Shown one piece after another: positions 46,095 to 54,549 of a DNA stretch of 64,000 bases. The stretch lies in contig NVTV01000003.1 in assembly GCA_002401695.1 (NCBI GenBank), positions 186,001 to 250,000 of the forward strand, read 5' to 3'. This DNA comes from Alphaproteobacteria bacterium. Its GTDB lineage: Bacteria > Pseudomonadota > Alphaproteobacteria > Micavibrionales > Micavibrionaceae. Made by a program: the position numbers and the translations under genes. Within the stretch, counting starts at the first letter, position 1, and each line of letters opens with the position of its first letter. The notes beneath the pieces were generated by a model. That model saw only the letters and a list, made by a program, of their open reading frames with translations. It searched no databases and was not told the origin of the DNA.

Positions 46095-46652
46095 TTATTC
46101 TTCGTTTGCAAGATGCGTGATACGCAATTGACGCGCACGCGTTAGAATAGTGTCTTCCAACTTACGGCTAGTTTCCTCAGCCACGGCGGCATCACGCCAA
46201 GATCCGCGCTTCATTTCCTGACGGAAGGTGCGCACACGAATACCGTCGGCTTTCAGCTCACGCCCCATAATAAAGGCATTGATTTTAACGCGCTCATTCG
46301 GGCTGTTCGGATCAGTATACCAATCGGTCAGGATAACCCCGCCGAATGGATCCGCACTCGACAATGGCATGAAGGACACCGTATCAAGCGTTGCGCGCCA
46401 CAGGAAACTATTCACGCCAATGCCACCTTCACCCTCGCGGGCTTTCTTTTTGCCACCAAAAATCTTAAAACCATCCTCACCGAGAATACTTTCTTTCTTG
46501 CCATAAATACTGTCATCACCGCCGGTTTGGCTTCTATCCAGTCCACTCGGATATTTTGCTTCGGTTTCAATACCGCTACAGGAAGAAAGCCCTATCGCAG
46601 CACCAGCCAAAAGAAGAGTAGAGATCAGAATCTTATTATCGCGCTTCATCAT
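46095..46652 (-). CDS. DUF3576-type lipoprotein
   Basis: A 185-residue lipoprotein with lipobox 'GLSSCSG' (Cys about 25), a Gly/Lys-rich linker and a domain with '[20 protein letters not shown]' and '[20 protein letters not shown]' as in DUF3576. Genes of this type precede leuS in many alphaproteobacteria, so the leuS-lptE neighbourhood is as expected. The 11-bp gap to leuS suggests one transcript. The function is unknown, presumably in the cell envelope. Confidence 0.85.
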   Translation of the reverse strand: MMKRDNKILISTLLLAGAAIGLSSCSGIETEAKYPSGLDRSQTGGDDSIYGKKESILGEDGFKIFGGKKKAREGEGGIGVNSFLWRATLDTVSFMPLSSADPFGGVILTDWYTDPNSPNERVKINAFIMGRELKADGIRVRTFRQEMKRGSWRDAAVAEETSRKLEDTILTRARQLRITHLANEE

Positions 46653-46988
46653 GATTTATTATCGTCCTAAATTTATGTATATTACTGCTTAGCATGCAGG
46701 CTTTATCTCGACAAGTCCGTTTACACTAAGAAGTATGGCTGTCAACATAAAGGGCGGGCATCTGCACCCTCGCCGCCGAAACTGCTTGTTGCAAAAATGC
46801 AACGCATCGGAGAAATGTTGCAAAAACCACACAGAATTTCATTGACGGTGAATCAATAAGGTGGCGTAATGGCCATGTTCTTTGCTTATGTGGGGGGCAA
46901 CTCTACTTTAATATACTTAATTTGATCACTTAAGATCATAACTTTAACAATGATCATCCGATTAAAGGATTGATCCGAGGAAACTAAA
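46653..46988. promoter_or_regulatory. 336-bp divergent intergenic region upstream of the porin
   Basis: No gene. Contains GTTGCA-AAAA-TGCAAC-type dyad sequence and a second copy of GTTGCAAAAA (near 46790 and 46816). Nearer the porin lies TATACT (46912-46917) as a possible -10, then TGATC-N6-GATCA (46923-46938), TGATCA (46951-46956) and TGATCC (46971-46976), which look like operator or leader elements. A GAGGA site precedes the porin ATG. Confidence 0.4.
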
Positions 46989-48050
46989 ATGAAAAAACTA
47001 TTACTTGCAAGCGTTGCTGTTAGTGGACTAGCTTTTGCTGCTCCTGCACACGCGGACATCGACCTAAACGTTGGTGGTTACTTTAAAGGTTACGGCGTAT
47101 TTACAAGCCAAGACGAAACAACTGGTACAGACGTTAACGGATTTGATTTTATTCGTGACACAGAAATCCACCTTGGTGGCGAAACAACTTTAGACAATGG
47201 TCTAACTGTTGGTGCGCGCTTTGAATTTAAGGTTGACGGTAACGACACAACAACTGTTGATGAATCATATGTTTACTTCTCAGGTGACTGGGGACGTGTA
47301 AACTTTGGTGCCGAAGACGGTGCTGCTTACCTTCTACAGGTTGCTGCTCCATCTGCTGACTCAAACCTTGATGGTCTTCGTCAATATGTTTCACCTTTCG
47401 CTGCTGCAACTAACTTTGCTCCTATTCGTCTTGACTATGATCAAAACACAGCAGGTAAAAATGACAAGTTGACATATTTGTCGCCTGTTATGAGCGGTGT
47501 TCAAGTTGGTTTGTCTTTCACACCTGATGCTGATGCTGCTGATGACTTCACTATCGGTACAAGTGCAAACACTGCTGGTGCGACAAACGAAGTTTACGAA
47601 ATTGCTATTCGTTATGAAGGTCAATTCCAAAATGTTGGCGTTATTGCCGGTGCTGGTTATGGTCTTGGTGTTGAAGATGGTTCATCTGCAACAACTGACG
47701 ATGTACAAGACTGGAACATTGGTCTAGACCTAGATATCGGTCCATTCGGTATTGGTGCAGCTTACGTAACAACAAACCAAGGTCTTTCTGGTACTGCAAG
47801 TGCAGACATCAGCGATATCGTTATTGGTGTTGACTACACAACTGGTCCATTCAAAATCGGTGCAACATACTTCAATCAAGATACTGACAATGGTACCGAG
47901 TATGATCGTTACACTGCTGGTGTTACATATGAATATGGCCCGGGCATGTCTTTCCGCGGTTCTATCCAACACCTAGAGCAAGACAACGTTGCTGCAGGTA
48001 CTGACACAGACGGTACTTCACTTGTTCTTGGTACACAAATCAACTTCTAA
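46989..48050 (+). CDS. Outer-membrane porin
   Basis: A 353-residue Gram-negative porin. Signal peptide 1-22 ('GLAFAAPAHA'), then alternating beta strands starting 'DIDLNVGGYFKGYGVF', with 'TTLDNGLTVGARFEFK' and 'SGDWGRVNFGAEDGAAY' typical of 16-stranded alphaproteobacterial porins. It ends in Phe ('LVLGTQINF') for BAM recognition. Asp-rich loops suggest cation or small-solute preference, but that is inference. Codons are strongly biased (GGT, AAC, GAC, CTT/CTA), marking very high expression. A terminator follows 24 bp after the stop. Confidence 0.92.
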   Translation: MKKLLLASVAVSGLAFAAPAHADIDLNVGGYFKGYGVFTSQDETTGTDVNGFDFIRDTEIHLGGETTLDNGLTVGARFEFKVDGNDTTTVDESYVYFSGDWGRVNFGAEDGAAYLLQVAAPSADSNLDGLRQYVSPFAAATNFAPIRLDYDQNTAGKNDKLTYLSPVMSGVQVGLSFTPDADAADDFTIGTSANTAGATNEVYEIAIRYEGQFQNVGVIAGAGYGLGVEDGSSATTDDVQDWNIGLDLDIGPFGIGAAYVTTNQGLSGTASADISDIVIGVDYTTGPFKIGATYFNQDTDNGTEYDRYTAGVTYEYGPGMSFRGSIQHLEQDNVAAGTDTDGTSLVLGTQINF

Positions 48051-48073
48051 TCGAAGCTGACTTAAAGAATTTT

Positions 48074-48104
48074 GAAAGGGCGTCTTCGGATGCCCTTTCT
48101 TTTT
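48074..48104 (+). terminator. Intrinsic terminator of the porin gene
   Basis: GAAAGGGCGTC (48074-48084) and GATGCCCTTTC (48089-48099) form a stem with one G-T wobble around a TTCG tetraloop, followed by five T. Confidence 0.92.
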
Positions 48105-48156
48105 GCCTTCAAACTTCCCCCTTGCTTATAAGTTCTGATCTTTCTATCTTCTCTTC

Positions 48157-48822
48157 ATGAGCATCAAAGAGAATTTAGAACATATTCAAGAACGCATCGC
48201 CAAAGCCGCCGCACCATGGGGCAGGGCAAAGGAAGATATTCACCTTCTGGCCGTCAGCAAACGCCAATCTATCGACAGCATTCAGACCGCGCTTGATTGC
48301 GGCCACCGCCAATTCGCAGAGAATAAAGTGCAAGAAGCCACCCAACATTGGGCAGAGCTAAAACCACGCCATCCCGACCTACAGCTCCATTTGATCGGCC
48401 CCTTACAAACCAATAAGATCAAGGACGCGCTTGCACTGTTCGATGTCATCCACACCGTTGATCGTGAAAAGCTCGCCCGTAAACTAGGCGCCGCGCTACG
48501 CGCAGAAAACCGCTCAATTCCGTGCTTTATTCAGGTGAATATCGGTAAGGAAGACCAGAAATCAGGCATCGCGCCAAATGACCTGCCCGCATTTCTGAAA
48601 TTCTGCCAAACGGAGTGTGCGCTGAATATTCAAGGCTTGATGTGTATACCGCCGGCAGATGAACCCGCCGCGCTCTATTTTGCATTGCTACAAAAAATGG
48701 CGAAAGCCCATGGTTTATCAGAATTAAGCATGGGGATGAGTGCCGATTTCGAAAGAGCCATTCCACTGGGCGCAACTTATATCCGCGTTGGCACTGGCAT
48801 TTTCGGACAACGTGAGTCTTAA
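48157..48822 (+). CDS. yggS: YggS/PROSC family pyridoxal-phosphate homeostasis protein
   Basis: A 221-residue single-domain PLP-binding protein. 'HLLAVSKRQSIDSI' carries the Lys that binds PLP (about residue 37), followed by 'FAENKVQEA', 'LHLIGPLQTNKIKDAL', 'IQVNIGKEDQKSGI' and 'ELSMGMSADFERAIPLGATYIRVGTGIFG'. It buffers PLP and supports amino-acid balance; no enzymatic activity is known. The 3' end overlaps a convergent gene by 4 bp. Confidence 0.92.
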   Translation: MSIKENLEHIQERIAKAAAPWGRAKEDIHLLAVSKRQSIDSIQTALDCGHRQFAENKVQEATQHWAELKPRHPDLQLHLIGPLQTNKIKDALALFDVIHTVDREKLARKLGAALRAENRSIPCFIQVNIGKEDQKSGIAPNDLPAFLKFCQTECALNIQGLMCIPPADEPAALYFALLQKMAKAHGLSELSMGMSADFERAIPLGATYIRVGTGIFGQRES

Positions 48823-49490
48823 GAATAAACCGCGATTGTCCCTGCGCTGCGGCCGCTGGCCACTTGCATGCGTTCATAATCATGTTTCCGCGCGGCAGGC
48901 GCATCATCTTGCGCCATCACAGAATTTATCGGTATTTGCGCAAACGCCAACAAGGCCGCAGGCAAATCTTCATAGGCCGCATATTGCGCGTCAATAGCAT
49001 ATGCATCTATCTTCTCCGGCAAATCATCGTCAAGGCCGACCAAGGCCACGACATTACCCATCACATCACGCCCCGTCTCTTCCTTAATCACAACATTCAC
49101 CAATCCACTGGCCAGACCCACAGGGCCACCAAACACGCCGCCGCCTATAATCTGACTAACAGGCTTTATTTCATCGCCTGTAATCGCCCTATAGGCAAGA
49201 TTAACCACGGGTATATGTTGCAGCGGGTTAACCATATCCAATAAATCCCAAAAACTGAACCCATCATTATCCACAGACGCAGCAGGCGTTATCTGTGGCA
49301 GGGCCGGCATGTCCACCTGCGCCGTATAAGAGGATAAAGCCTGACGCGCGCCCTGTACTTGAGATTCTTTAGGCGCATCCCATGACGGCATAAAGCCGGC
49401 CGTGCGCTCGTTTCTAACCCGATAAACAACTCGTTCATGGGTCTGTGCAGGCGTTGCGGTGTTTAAGAAATTGCTTTCCATAGTTTTCAT
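48819..49490 (-). CDS. Conserved hypothetical protein with a glycine-rich hydrophobic centre
   Basis: A 223-residue protein. The first roughly 75 residues are polar; the middle (about 78-150) reads 'FWDLLDMVNPLQHIPVVNLA', then 'YRAITGDEIKPVSQIIGG' and a Gly-rich segment, and may associate with membranes. The rest is acidic and Ala-rich. The 'NPLQHIPVV..YRAITGDEI' block looks conserved, as in hypothetical proteins I recall from other alphaproteobacteria, but there is no known function. It is divergent from the winged-helix gene. Confidence 0.65.
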   Translation of the reverse strand: MKTMESNFLNTATPAQTHERVVYRVRNERTAGFMPSWDAPKESQVQGARQALSSYTAQVDMPALPQITPAASVDNDGFSFWDLLDMVNPLQHIPVVNLAYRAITGDEIKPVSQIIGGGVFGGPVGLASGLVNVVIKEETGRDVMGNVVALVGLDDDLPEKIDAYAIDAQYAAYEDLPAALLAFAQIPINSVMAQDDAPAARKHDYERMQVASGRSAGTIAVYS

Positions 49491-49564
49491 CCTCTTTCAT
49501 TTCTAATAAAGCAATTTCTATGCCATGATATGAAAGGGATAAGCCATTAAAGCGAAATGAAGAC

Positions 49565-50083
49565 ATGCCGACCATCGAAATATGCGCAGATAAAACAATA
49601 TGCGACACTTTAAAATCGTATCTGCAACGCCATGGTCTTATCGATTTATGCGGCTTTCAAGAAAGGGCTGATGCACATCATGATATGACGTTGCGCTACA
49701 AGAATCAGGAAAAACGCTATACCACGCCCGTCAGGCTTGGTGAAATTCTGGACCAGATCGCCTCCTATGAAACCAAAGCGCAAAGGCGCGCAACATTTCC
49801 CCAATTTGCAAAATACACACTGGATCCTCATCAAGGGACATTCACAAGCGCACATAAAACAATAACGCTGACAGAAAAAGAAGTCGCAATCCTTGTTCAT
49901 CTTCATGAACATAAGGGGCAGGTCATCACGCGGGATGCCTTGCTGCACGCCGTATGGAATTATGCGCAAGGCGTAGAGACACACACATTGGAGACGCACA
50001 TTTACCGCTTGCGCCAGAAGATAGAAGATGACCCCACCCAGCCCAAAATTCTGATCACCGAAGATGATGGATATAAAGTTTAG
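49565..50083 (+). CDS. Winged-helix DNA-binding protein of OmpR/PhoB type without receiver domain
   Basis: A 172-residue protein with an N-terminal domain of about 75 residues unlike a receiver. The C-terminal winged helix (about 80-172) contains 'LTEKEVAILVHLHEHKGQVI', 'RDALLHAVWNYAQG', 'ETHTLETHIYRLRQKIEDDP' and 'ITEDDGYKV', the standard Trans_reg_C features. No phosphorylatable Asp pocket is visible, so activity is probably not controlled by a sensor kinase. Targets are unknown. The gene is divergent from the hypothetical gene before it and overlaps the next convergent gene by 4 bp. Confidence 0.85.
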   Translation: MPTIEICADKTICDTLKSYLQRHGLIDLCGFQERADAHHDMTLRYKNQEKRYTTPVRLGEILDQIASYETKAQRRATFPQFAKYTLDPHQGTFTSAHKTITLTEKEVAILVHLHEHKGQVITRDALLHAVWNYAQGVETHTLETHIYRLRQKIEDDPTQPKILITEDDGYKV

Positions 50084-50649
50084 TCCTGCGCCACTTTTGC
50101 CAGCTCAACAGCCAAAACAATGCCATCCAAAAATGTTTTCTGACTGTTAATTTTAAGATACCCAGTGCCGCCTTCTTGTAATACACGTAAATCCCTAATC
50201 AAGGCATAAATGCTTTTCATTTGCGCCTCATCTTGTGCTGTCTCTTGCCCGCGGCGTTCCCGTTTATCAATTTTGCGCACTGTTTCAGCGGCATGGGCAT
50301 ATGCTTTTATTGCCTTTTGTGAGTGTAAAGATCCACTCAGATCATTACTTTGATGCTTACTAAACCACGGCGCAAAAGATAATTGTTCGCCGCTTTGGCT
50401 ATGATCGGAAAGGGCAGAGGAAAGGCGCAGCTCCAGAAAATCTTCAAGAAACAAGATGATGGATTTTACAGATAATATCGAATACTCCCCGACATCTGTT
50501 CCCATCGTGCTGTCATTATCATCATGGCGCTTAGAATGCTCATCATCTGACGCCCTCGACTTTTTCGGCTGTTTACCCAGACGCGTATCAACGGCCTCGG
50601 TTTCAAGAGGCTTTAACGCAGAGGTAATGTTTTGAACCAGAGAAAACAT
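50080..50649 (-). CDS. Hypothetical cytosolic protein
   Basis: A 189-residue soluble protein without signal or membrane segments. A polar, charged segment (about 25-55) separates a short N-terminus from a helical C-terminal part ('LSVKSIILFLEDFLELRLS', 'AYAHAAETVRKIDKRERRG', 'MKSIYALIRDLRVLQEGG'). No family recognised. It is convergent with the winged-helix gene and co-directional with the next exported hypothetical gene. Confidence 0.55.
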   Translation of the reverse strand: MFSLVQNITSALKPLETEAVDTRLGKQPKKSRASDDEHSKRHDDNDSTMGTDVGEYSILSVKSIILFLEDFLELRLSSALSDHSQSGEQLSFAPWFSKHQSNDLSGSLHSQKAIKAYAHAAETVRKIDKRERRGQETAQDEAQMKSIYALIRDLRVLQEGGTGYLKINSQKTFLDGIVLAVELAKVAQD

Positions 50650-50735
50650 GCCTTACAACACCAAAATTATATAATGATGTCTTCAACATACCAGAAAGAT
50701 AGGGGTTGCGCAAATCGACGCACTTAAGTGCGGGG

Positions 50736-51524
50736 CTAGTCTTTAAACAGATCATATGGGTGCGGATATTTTTCTTCTTCAGGCCTATTCTTTTCTTCGA
50801 AGGCTTCTTCATACCATGGCGCAACAAAATCCCATAAAAGGCGATTTTTGCCCATATACTCGACTTCACACTTCAAATGGGCCACATCACCAATCATCAA
50901 CCATTGTTTCACACCGTTCGTAATAATCGGTTTTTCTGTCTCTGCTCTACTAACACGAACGTGCACGATTAACTTCGCATCAAAATATTCATCTACATAA
51001 GGCACCTTGGGCAATAATGTTTCCTTTTGCGCATCGTCAAGAGGTACATTTGAAAATGCCGCTAAACGATCGATAATCAGGCTAATCACATCGTCCCCGT
51101 ATGGATAAGAAAATGTCGGAACGTACGCTTCATCCACTTGAAAAAATTCAAAGGTAATACGCGGTTTTTTATCCTCTGTTCCGGATATATATTTTACGAT
51201 TACGTTGATTTTCAACTCCAACATATCTTCATCCGCATCATATGCGCTGTAACCACGCCCCAAACGCAAAATTTCATCCAAAATGTACGCGGTTTTGTGG
51301 TTTTCGGACAGGGCGTTATATCGGCCGCTGGACTTTATCCAAAAATCATAATCCGGCACCGTACCTGCCGCACGGAAAAAGGCAAATACAGCCCTCTCTT
51401 TTGGCGTTGTTTTTTCTTCATGTTCAGTGGCTAACGCCATATTTGCAGAGAAAGAGACAAGAAAAACGAACAGAAACCCGATGCTCTGAAGAAAATTATT
51501 AGTTTTTTTGATCTTTTCAAGCAT
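50736..51524 (-). CDS. Exported hypothetical protein
   Basis: A 262-residue protein with a signal peptide (about 1-33, 'FLFVFLVSFSANMALA') and a periplasmic domain rich in charged and aromatic residues. Notable stretches are 'RAVFAFFRAAGTVPDYDFWI', 'SYPYGDDVISLIIDRLAAFS' and the C-terminal 'LLWDFVAPWYEEAFEEKNRP'. No catalytic motif or known family seen. It is divergent from the smr gene (38-bp spacer). Confidence 0.6.
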   Translation of the reverse strand: MLEKIKKTNNFLQSIGFLFVFLVSFSANMALATEHEEKTTPKERAVFAFFRAAGTVPDYDFWIKSSGRYNALSENHKTAYILDEILRLGRGYSAYDADEDMLELKINVIVKYISGTEDKKPRITFEFFQVDEAYVPTFSYPYGDDVISLIIDRLAAFSNVPLDDAQKETLLPKVPYVDEYFDAKLIVHVRVSRAETEKPIITNGVKQWLMIGDVAHLKCEVEYMGKNRLLWDFVAPWYEEAFEEKNRPEEEKYPHPYDLFKD

Positions 51525-51562
51525 AATAAAGAATATTCATAAAAATTGGACAACAAACCATC

Positions 51563-52141
51563 ATGACCGATAAGACACCAAAAAGCCAGACAGAGCAGGA
51601 GAAAAAAGAGCATAATTACAACCTATGGAAAGAAGTAACCAAAGATATTACACCTTTAAAGGGAAAAAATATTGCAAAAAACCAAAGAAAACCAAAGACA
51701 AAGGCCACATTGAAGGCCAAAACGGATACATCACATACACCCACAACAACACGTACTAAAAACACGTACACACCGCCAGAAGTCAAAAGCACCGAGGTAG
51801 ACCACCGTACAAGCCAACGCCTGAAGCGTGGTAAAATACCACTTGAAGGGCGGCTGGACTTACATGGTAAAACTCAAAATGAAGCGTACGACGCGCTGCT
51901 AGATTTCATTCCACATGCATATAGCCAAGGAAAAAGGTGCGTTTTGATTATTACCGGCAAAGGAAGCCGGCAAGACAGCCTCTCATCATCGCTACCCCCT
52001 AAAATCGGCGTCTTAAAACAAAAAACACCGGAATGGCTGAACACATCACCACTTAATGCATATGTGTTAAAAACTGAAACCGCCCGTCAAATCCACGGCG
52101 GAGAGGGCGCAATTTACGTCTTGTTACGGCGGGAACGCTAA
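51563..52141 (+). CDS. Smr domain protein
   Basis: A 192-residue protein with a long basic, Lys/Thr-rich N-terminus (about 1-90) and a C-terminal Smr domain. The domain has 'EGRLDLHGKTQNEAYDALLDF' with the conserved LDLHG motif (about 95-100) and 'CVLIITGKGSR' with the TGKG motif. Smr domains bind or nick nucleic acids; stand-alone alphaproteobacterial members are often annotated as Smr/MutS-family proteins. It ends 7 bp before the convergent M23 gene. Confidence 0.88.
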   Translation: MTDKTPKSQTEQEKKEHNYNLWKEVTKDITPLKGKNIAKNQRKPKTKATLKAKTDTSHTPTTTRTKNTYTPPEVKSTEVDHRTSQRLKRGKIPLEGRLDLHGKTQNEAYDALLDFIPHAYSQGKRCVLIITGKGSRQDSLSSSLPPKIGVLKQKTPEWLNTSPLNAYVLKTETARQIHGGEGAIYVLLRRER

Positions 52142-52148
52142 ATCACAC

Positions 52149-53171
52149 CTAACGTACAGAGACAGGGAACTCTTGCTCTCTGATAACACCATTCGCACGT
52201 TCTATTTTTACATGCCCGACATACCTTCCCGCCTTTAATTGTACGCGTCCAATTTTGCGGCCTGTAAAATAATATTGCCGCGCCCTGCTTTTCTTTAAAA
52301 CCTCGCGGCGCTCTACAAATATCGCGCCATCAGGGTCAATAATTTTCAAAACAACCTTATCGCCCTGCTCAACATTATAAAACCCAACCCAAAATACAAA
52401 AGCCGCACTGCCCAAGGAAAGGGCTTTCGGGTTTTCCTCGCCGCGCTTAATCGCCTCAAAATCTGGCGATTTACTGCGGAAACCGCCATTAAATATCGCG
52501 ACAGGCTCATACTCCATCGGCAAACCGACATGCCACATACGATCCTTCATCTGACCGCAGCCCTGCGTATTGAGCATACCGGTATAAGGATCAATCACAC
52601 CGCCTTCCCACATCACACCGAAATGTAGATGCGGAAATTCTGCCATGCCTGATTGCCCGACTTGGGCAATTTTTTGCCCCGTACGTATCTTCTGCTTTGG
52701 CTTTACAATGATGGAATCTTCTTTCAAATGGCAATAAATACTCTTCAAACCGTTTCCATGGTCAATCAGAATACCGTTACCGCACTCTTTCTTATCTTTT
52801 TTAAGGGTTTCAACCTCTTCTTCGGTTTTCAAGCGGTCGCTCTGTCCGTCACGAATACGCTGTACGCGCCCTGCGGCGGCGGCCAGTACATCAACCCCGC
52901 CGCGCATTTGTGCAACAGAGCCCAGCGCGAAATCCGTACCCTTATGCCCGTCATAGGTCTTCGGCCCGCACTTAAAGTCCTGACCTGCACCCTCAACCCC
53001 GTCTACATCGACATAATTCACCGCCCAGCAATCTTGCCCCTGCGTACAGCCAACAGGGAAGATAAATTTAGGCGAATCAATGATTTCGTGACTTTCTGCG
53101 CTAAGTTTGCTACAAAAAACACTGAGGAAAGAAAAGACAATAAAAAATACTACAAAATACATTTTCTTCAT
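52149..53171 (-). CDS. Secreted M23 family metallopeptidase
   Basis: A 340-residue exported protein: signal peptide (about 1-25, 'FFIVFSFLSVFCSKLSA'), then a LytM/M23 domain with zinc ligands in 'DGHKGTDFA' and 'HLHFGVMW', and the intermediate 'GNGILIDHGNGLKSIYCHL'. A beta-rich C-terminal domain (about 215-340) contains 'GAIFVERREVLKKSRARQYY'. It probably cleaves peptidoglycan cross-links in the periplasm. I take the ATG at 53171, which begins the signal peptide, rather than a GTG at 53204 without a ribosome site. Confidence 0.88.
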   Translation of the reverse strand: MKKMYFVVFFIVFSFLSVFCSKLSAESHEIIDSPKFIFPVGCTQGQDCWAVNYVDVDGVEGAGQDFKCGPKTYDGHKGTDFALGSVAQMRGGVDVLAAAAGRVQRIRDGQSDRLKTEEEVETLKKDKKECGNGILIDHGNGLKSIYCHLKEDSIIVKPKQKIRTGQKIAQVGQSGMAEFPHLHFGVMWEGGVIDPYTGMLNTQGCGQMKDRMWHVGLPMEYEPVAIFNGGFRSKSPDFEAIKRGEENPKALSLGSAAFVFWVGFYNVEQGDKVVLKIIDPDGAIFVERREVLKKSRARQYYFTGRKIGRVQLKAGRYVGHVKIERANGVIREQEFPVSVR

Positions 53172-53243
53172 GGGATAGATAATAACAGCGAAAACCAGAG
53201 TCACAACGAATTATTTCTCTGAACATCGCTGAAATTAGGTTGG

Positions 53244-54527
53244 GTGACGTTAATGAGCAATGGCTTAAACAGTGCAGGGCAAACATATATCGCGAAGGTC
53301 GCTATCACAGAGGCCGTTGCGTTTGATTCTGAGCATGATGACCCTGATAAACCCGAAACATGGAATTTGCTGGCCGCAAAGGATTTCGATAAAGAAGAAG
53401 ATGGCCATCTGAAATTCTTTTGCCCATGCTGCCTCGACAAGGGGGATATGGTTAAACTTAAAAACCCATCGGGCGCATATTACCAAAGCATCACATTTGA
53501 TCTTATTGATCGCAACACCCGCGAATTGATCATTGATAAATCAACGAATGAGCCAATGACAGAGGCAAGGCGTTATCAGATTCCGCCGCGCTTTGCTTTA
53601 TTTCCCCATGAAAAACACACATGCGATCTTGGCGCACAGCAAAACCAGCTTTCACAATCCATCAAGGATAGCGGCGGCGTTGTTCTAAACAGTGAAGCGG
53701 GTACATATATTGTAAATTTGAATATACCGGCAGGGCAAGAGCCGCCACAACGAAACAGACCACGCGCAACCCTCACAGAAGGCGGGGCGTTCAATGGTGC
53801 TGCAACCAACGTGGATACCACGCACGCGCAACGTCAAATTCACCGCTCCTCCAATAAACCGTCAAATCAAACGTCTCACGGCGTCAAAACCGTGCAAGCA
53901 CTAGCAGACTTACTTGATCGCACCGAGTTTGATAAAGGCCAGCGCGAAGCGATCCTTTTGCGCAATGGCGGGCAGGTTATGACGTTGGATCAGGTGTACC
54001 AGAAAAACACCATCAATATGTATCGCGACCTCTATAAAGACGAGAGCCATGACGCGCAAAACCCCGAGAAAAATCACAATCATATCGCCCTGTTCCGTTT
54101 CAGACCGAGCGGCATAAAGAAATTCTGGAATCGCGAGAAAGACGGCTCGATGAGCGTACAATCTCATCCTGAACAAATTCATGACAAAGAGGGCAATAAA
54201 TTCTACGTCAGTACGCGTTTGAATTTTCAAACCGAAGACAGCTTTGATACGTTTAACAAAGCCTATGAAGAAGCCGCCGAAAAAAACGATAAATGGTTCC
54301 TAGTCTATAGCGAGCATGCCAGCGTTAGTTTGGCGGAGTACACCGGCGAGAAACAAAAAATTGCCCAAGGTACGGAAAAAAGCGCAGACGTACACATCAC
54401 CGCAACGGTGTTCAACACAGATCAATTCATACAATGGACACCCAGAAGCCCGCAATTATCAATCGATTTCGATGCGAAGAATAATCCGAAACCGGATACT
54501 GATCCGAATAACGATTTATCTATGTAA
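53244..54527 (+). CDS. Hypothetical protein with a Cys-rich putative zinc site
   Basis: A 427-residue soluble protein. The N-terminal part contains 'FFCPCCLDKGD' (about 58-68) and later 'FPHEKHTCDLG' (about 121-131), a possible zinc site made from C-x-C-C and H/C. A Pro/Asn-rich linker follows (about 165-215), then 'ALADLLDRTEFDKGQREAIL' and a polar C-terminal half. I do not recognise the family. The short Cys/His region is loosely like nuclease-associated zinc ribbons, but no catalytic residues are evident. The GTG start at 53244 has AGG upstream; the ATG at 53253 is an alternative. Confidence 0.6.
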   Translation: MTLMSNGLNSAGQTYIAKVAITEAVAFDSEHDDPDKPETWNLLAAKDFDKEEDGHLKFFCPCCLDKGDMVKLKNPSGAYYQSITFDLIDRNTRELIIDKSTNEPMTEARRYQIPPRFALFPHEKHTCDLGAQQNQLSQSIKDSGGVVLNSEAGTYIVNLNIPAGQEPPQRNRPRATLTEGGAFNGAATNVDTTHAQRQIHRSSNKPSNQTSHGVKTVQALADLLDRTEFDKGQREAILLRNGGQVMTLDQVYQKNTINMYRDLYKDESHDAQNPEKNHNHIALFRFRPSGIKKFWNREKDGSMSVQSHPEQIHDKEGNKFYVSTRLNFQTEDSFDTFNKAYEEAAEKNDKWFLVYSEHASVSLAEYTGEKQKIAQGTEKSADVHITATVFNTDQFIQWTPRSPQLSIDFDAKNNPKPDTDPNNDLSM

Positions 54528-54549
54528 TTTCACCTCTGTAGAGGCGCGG

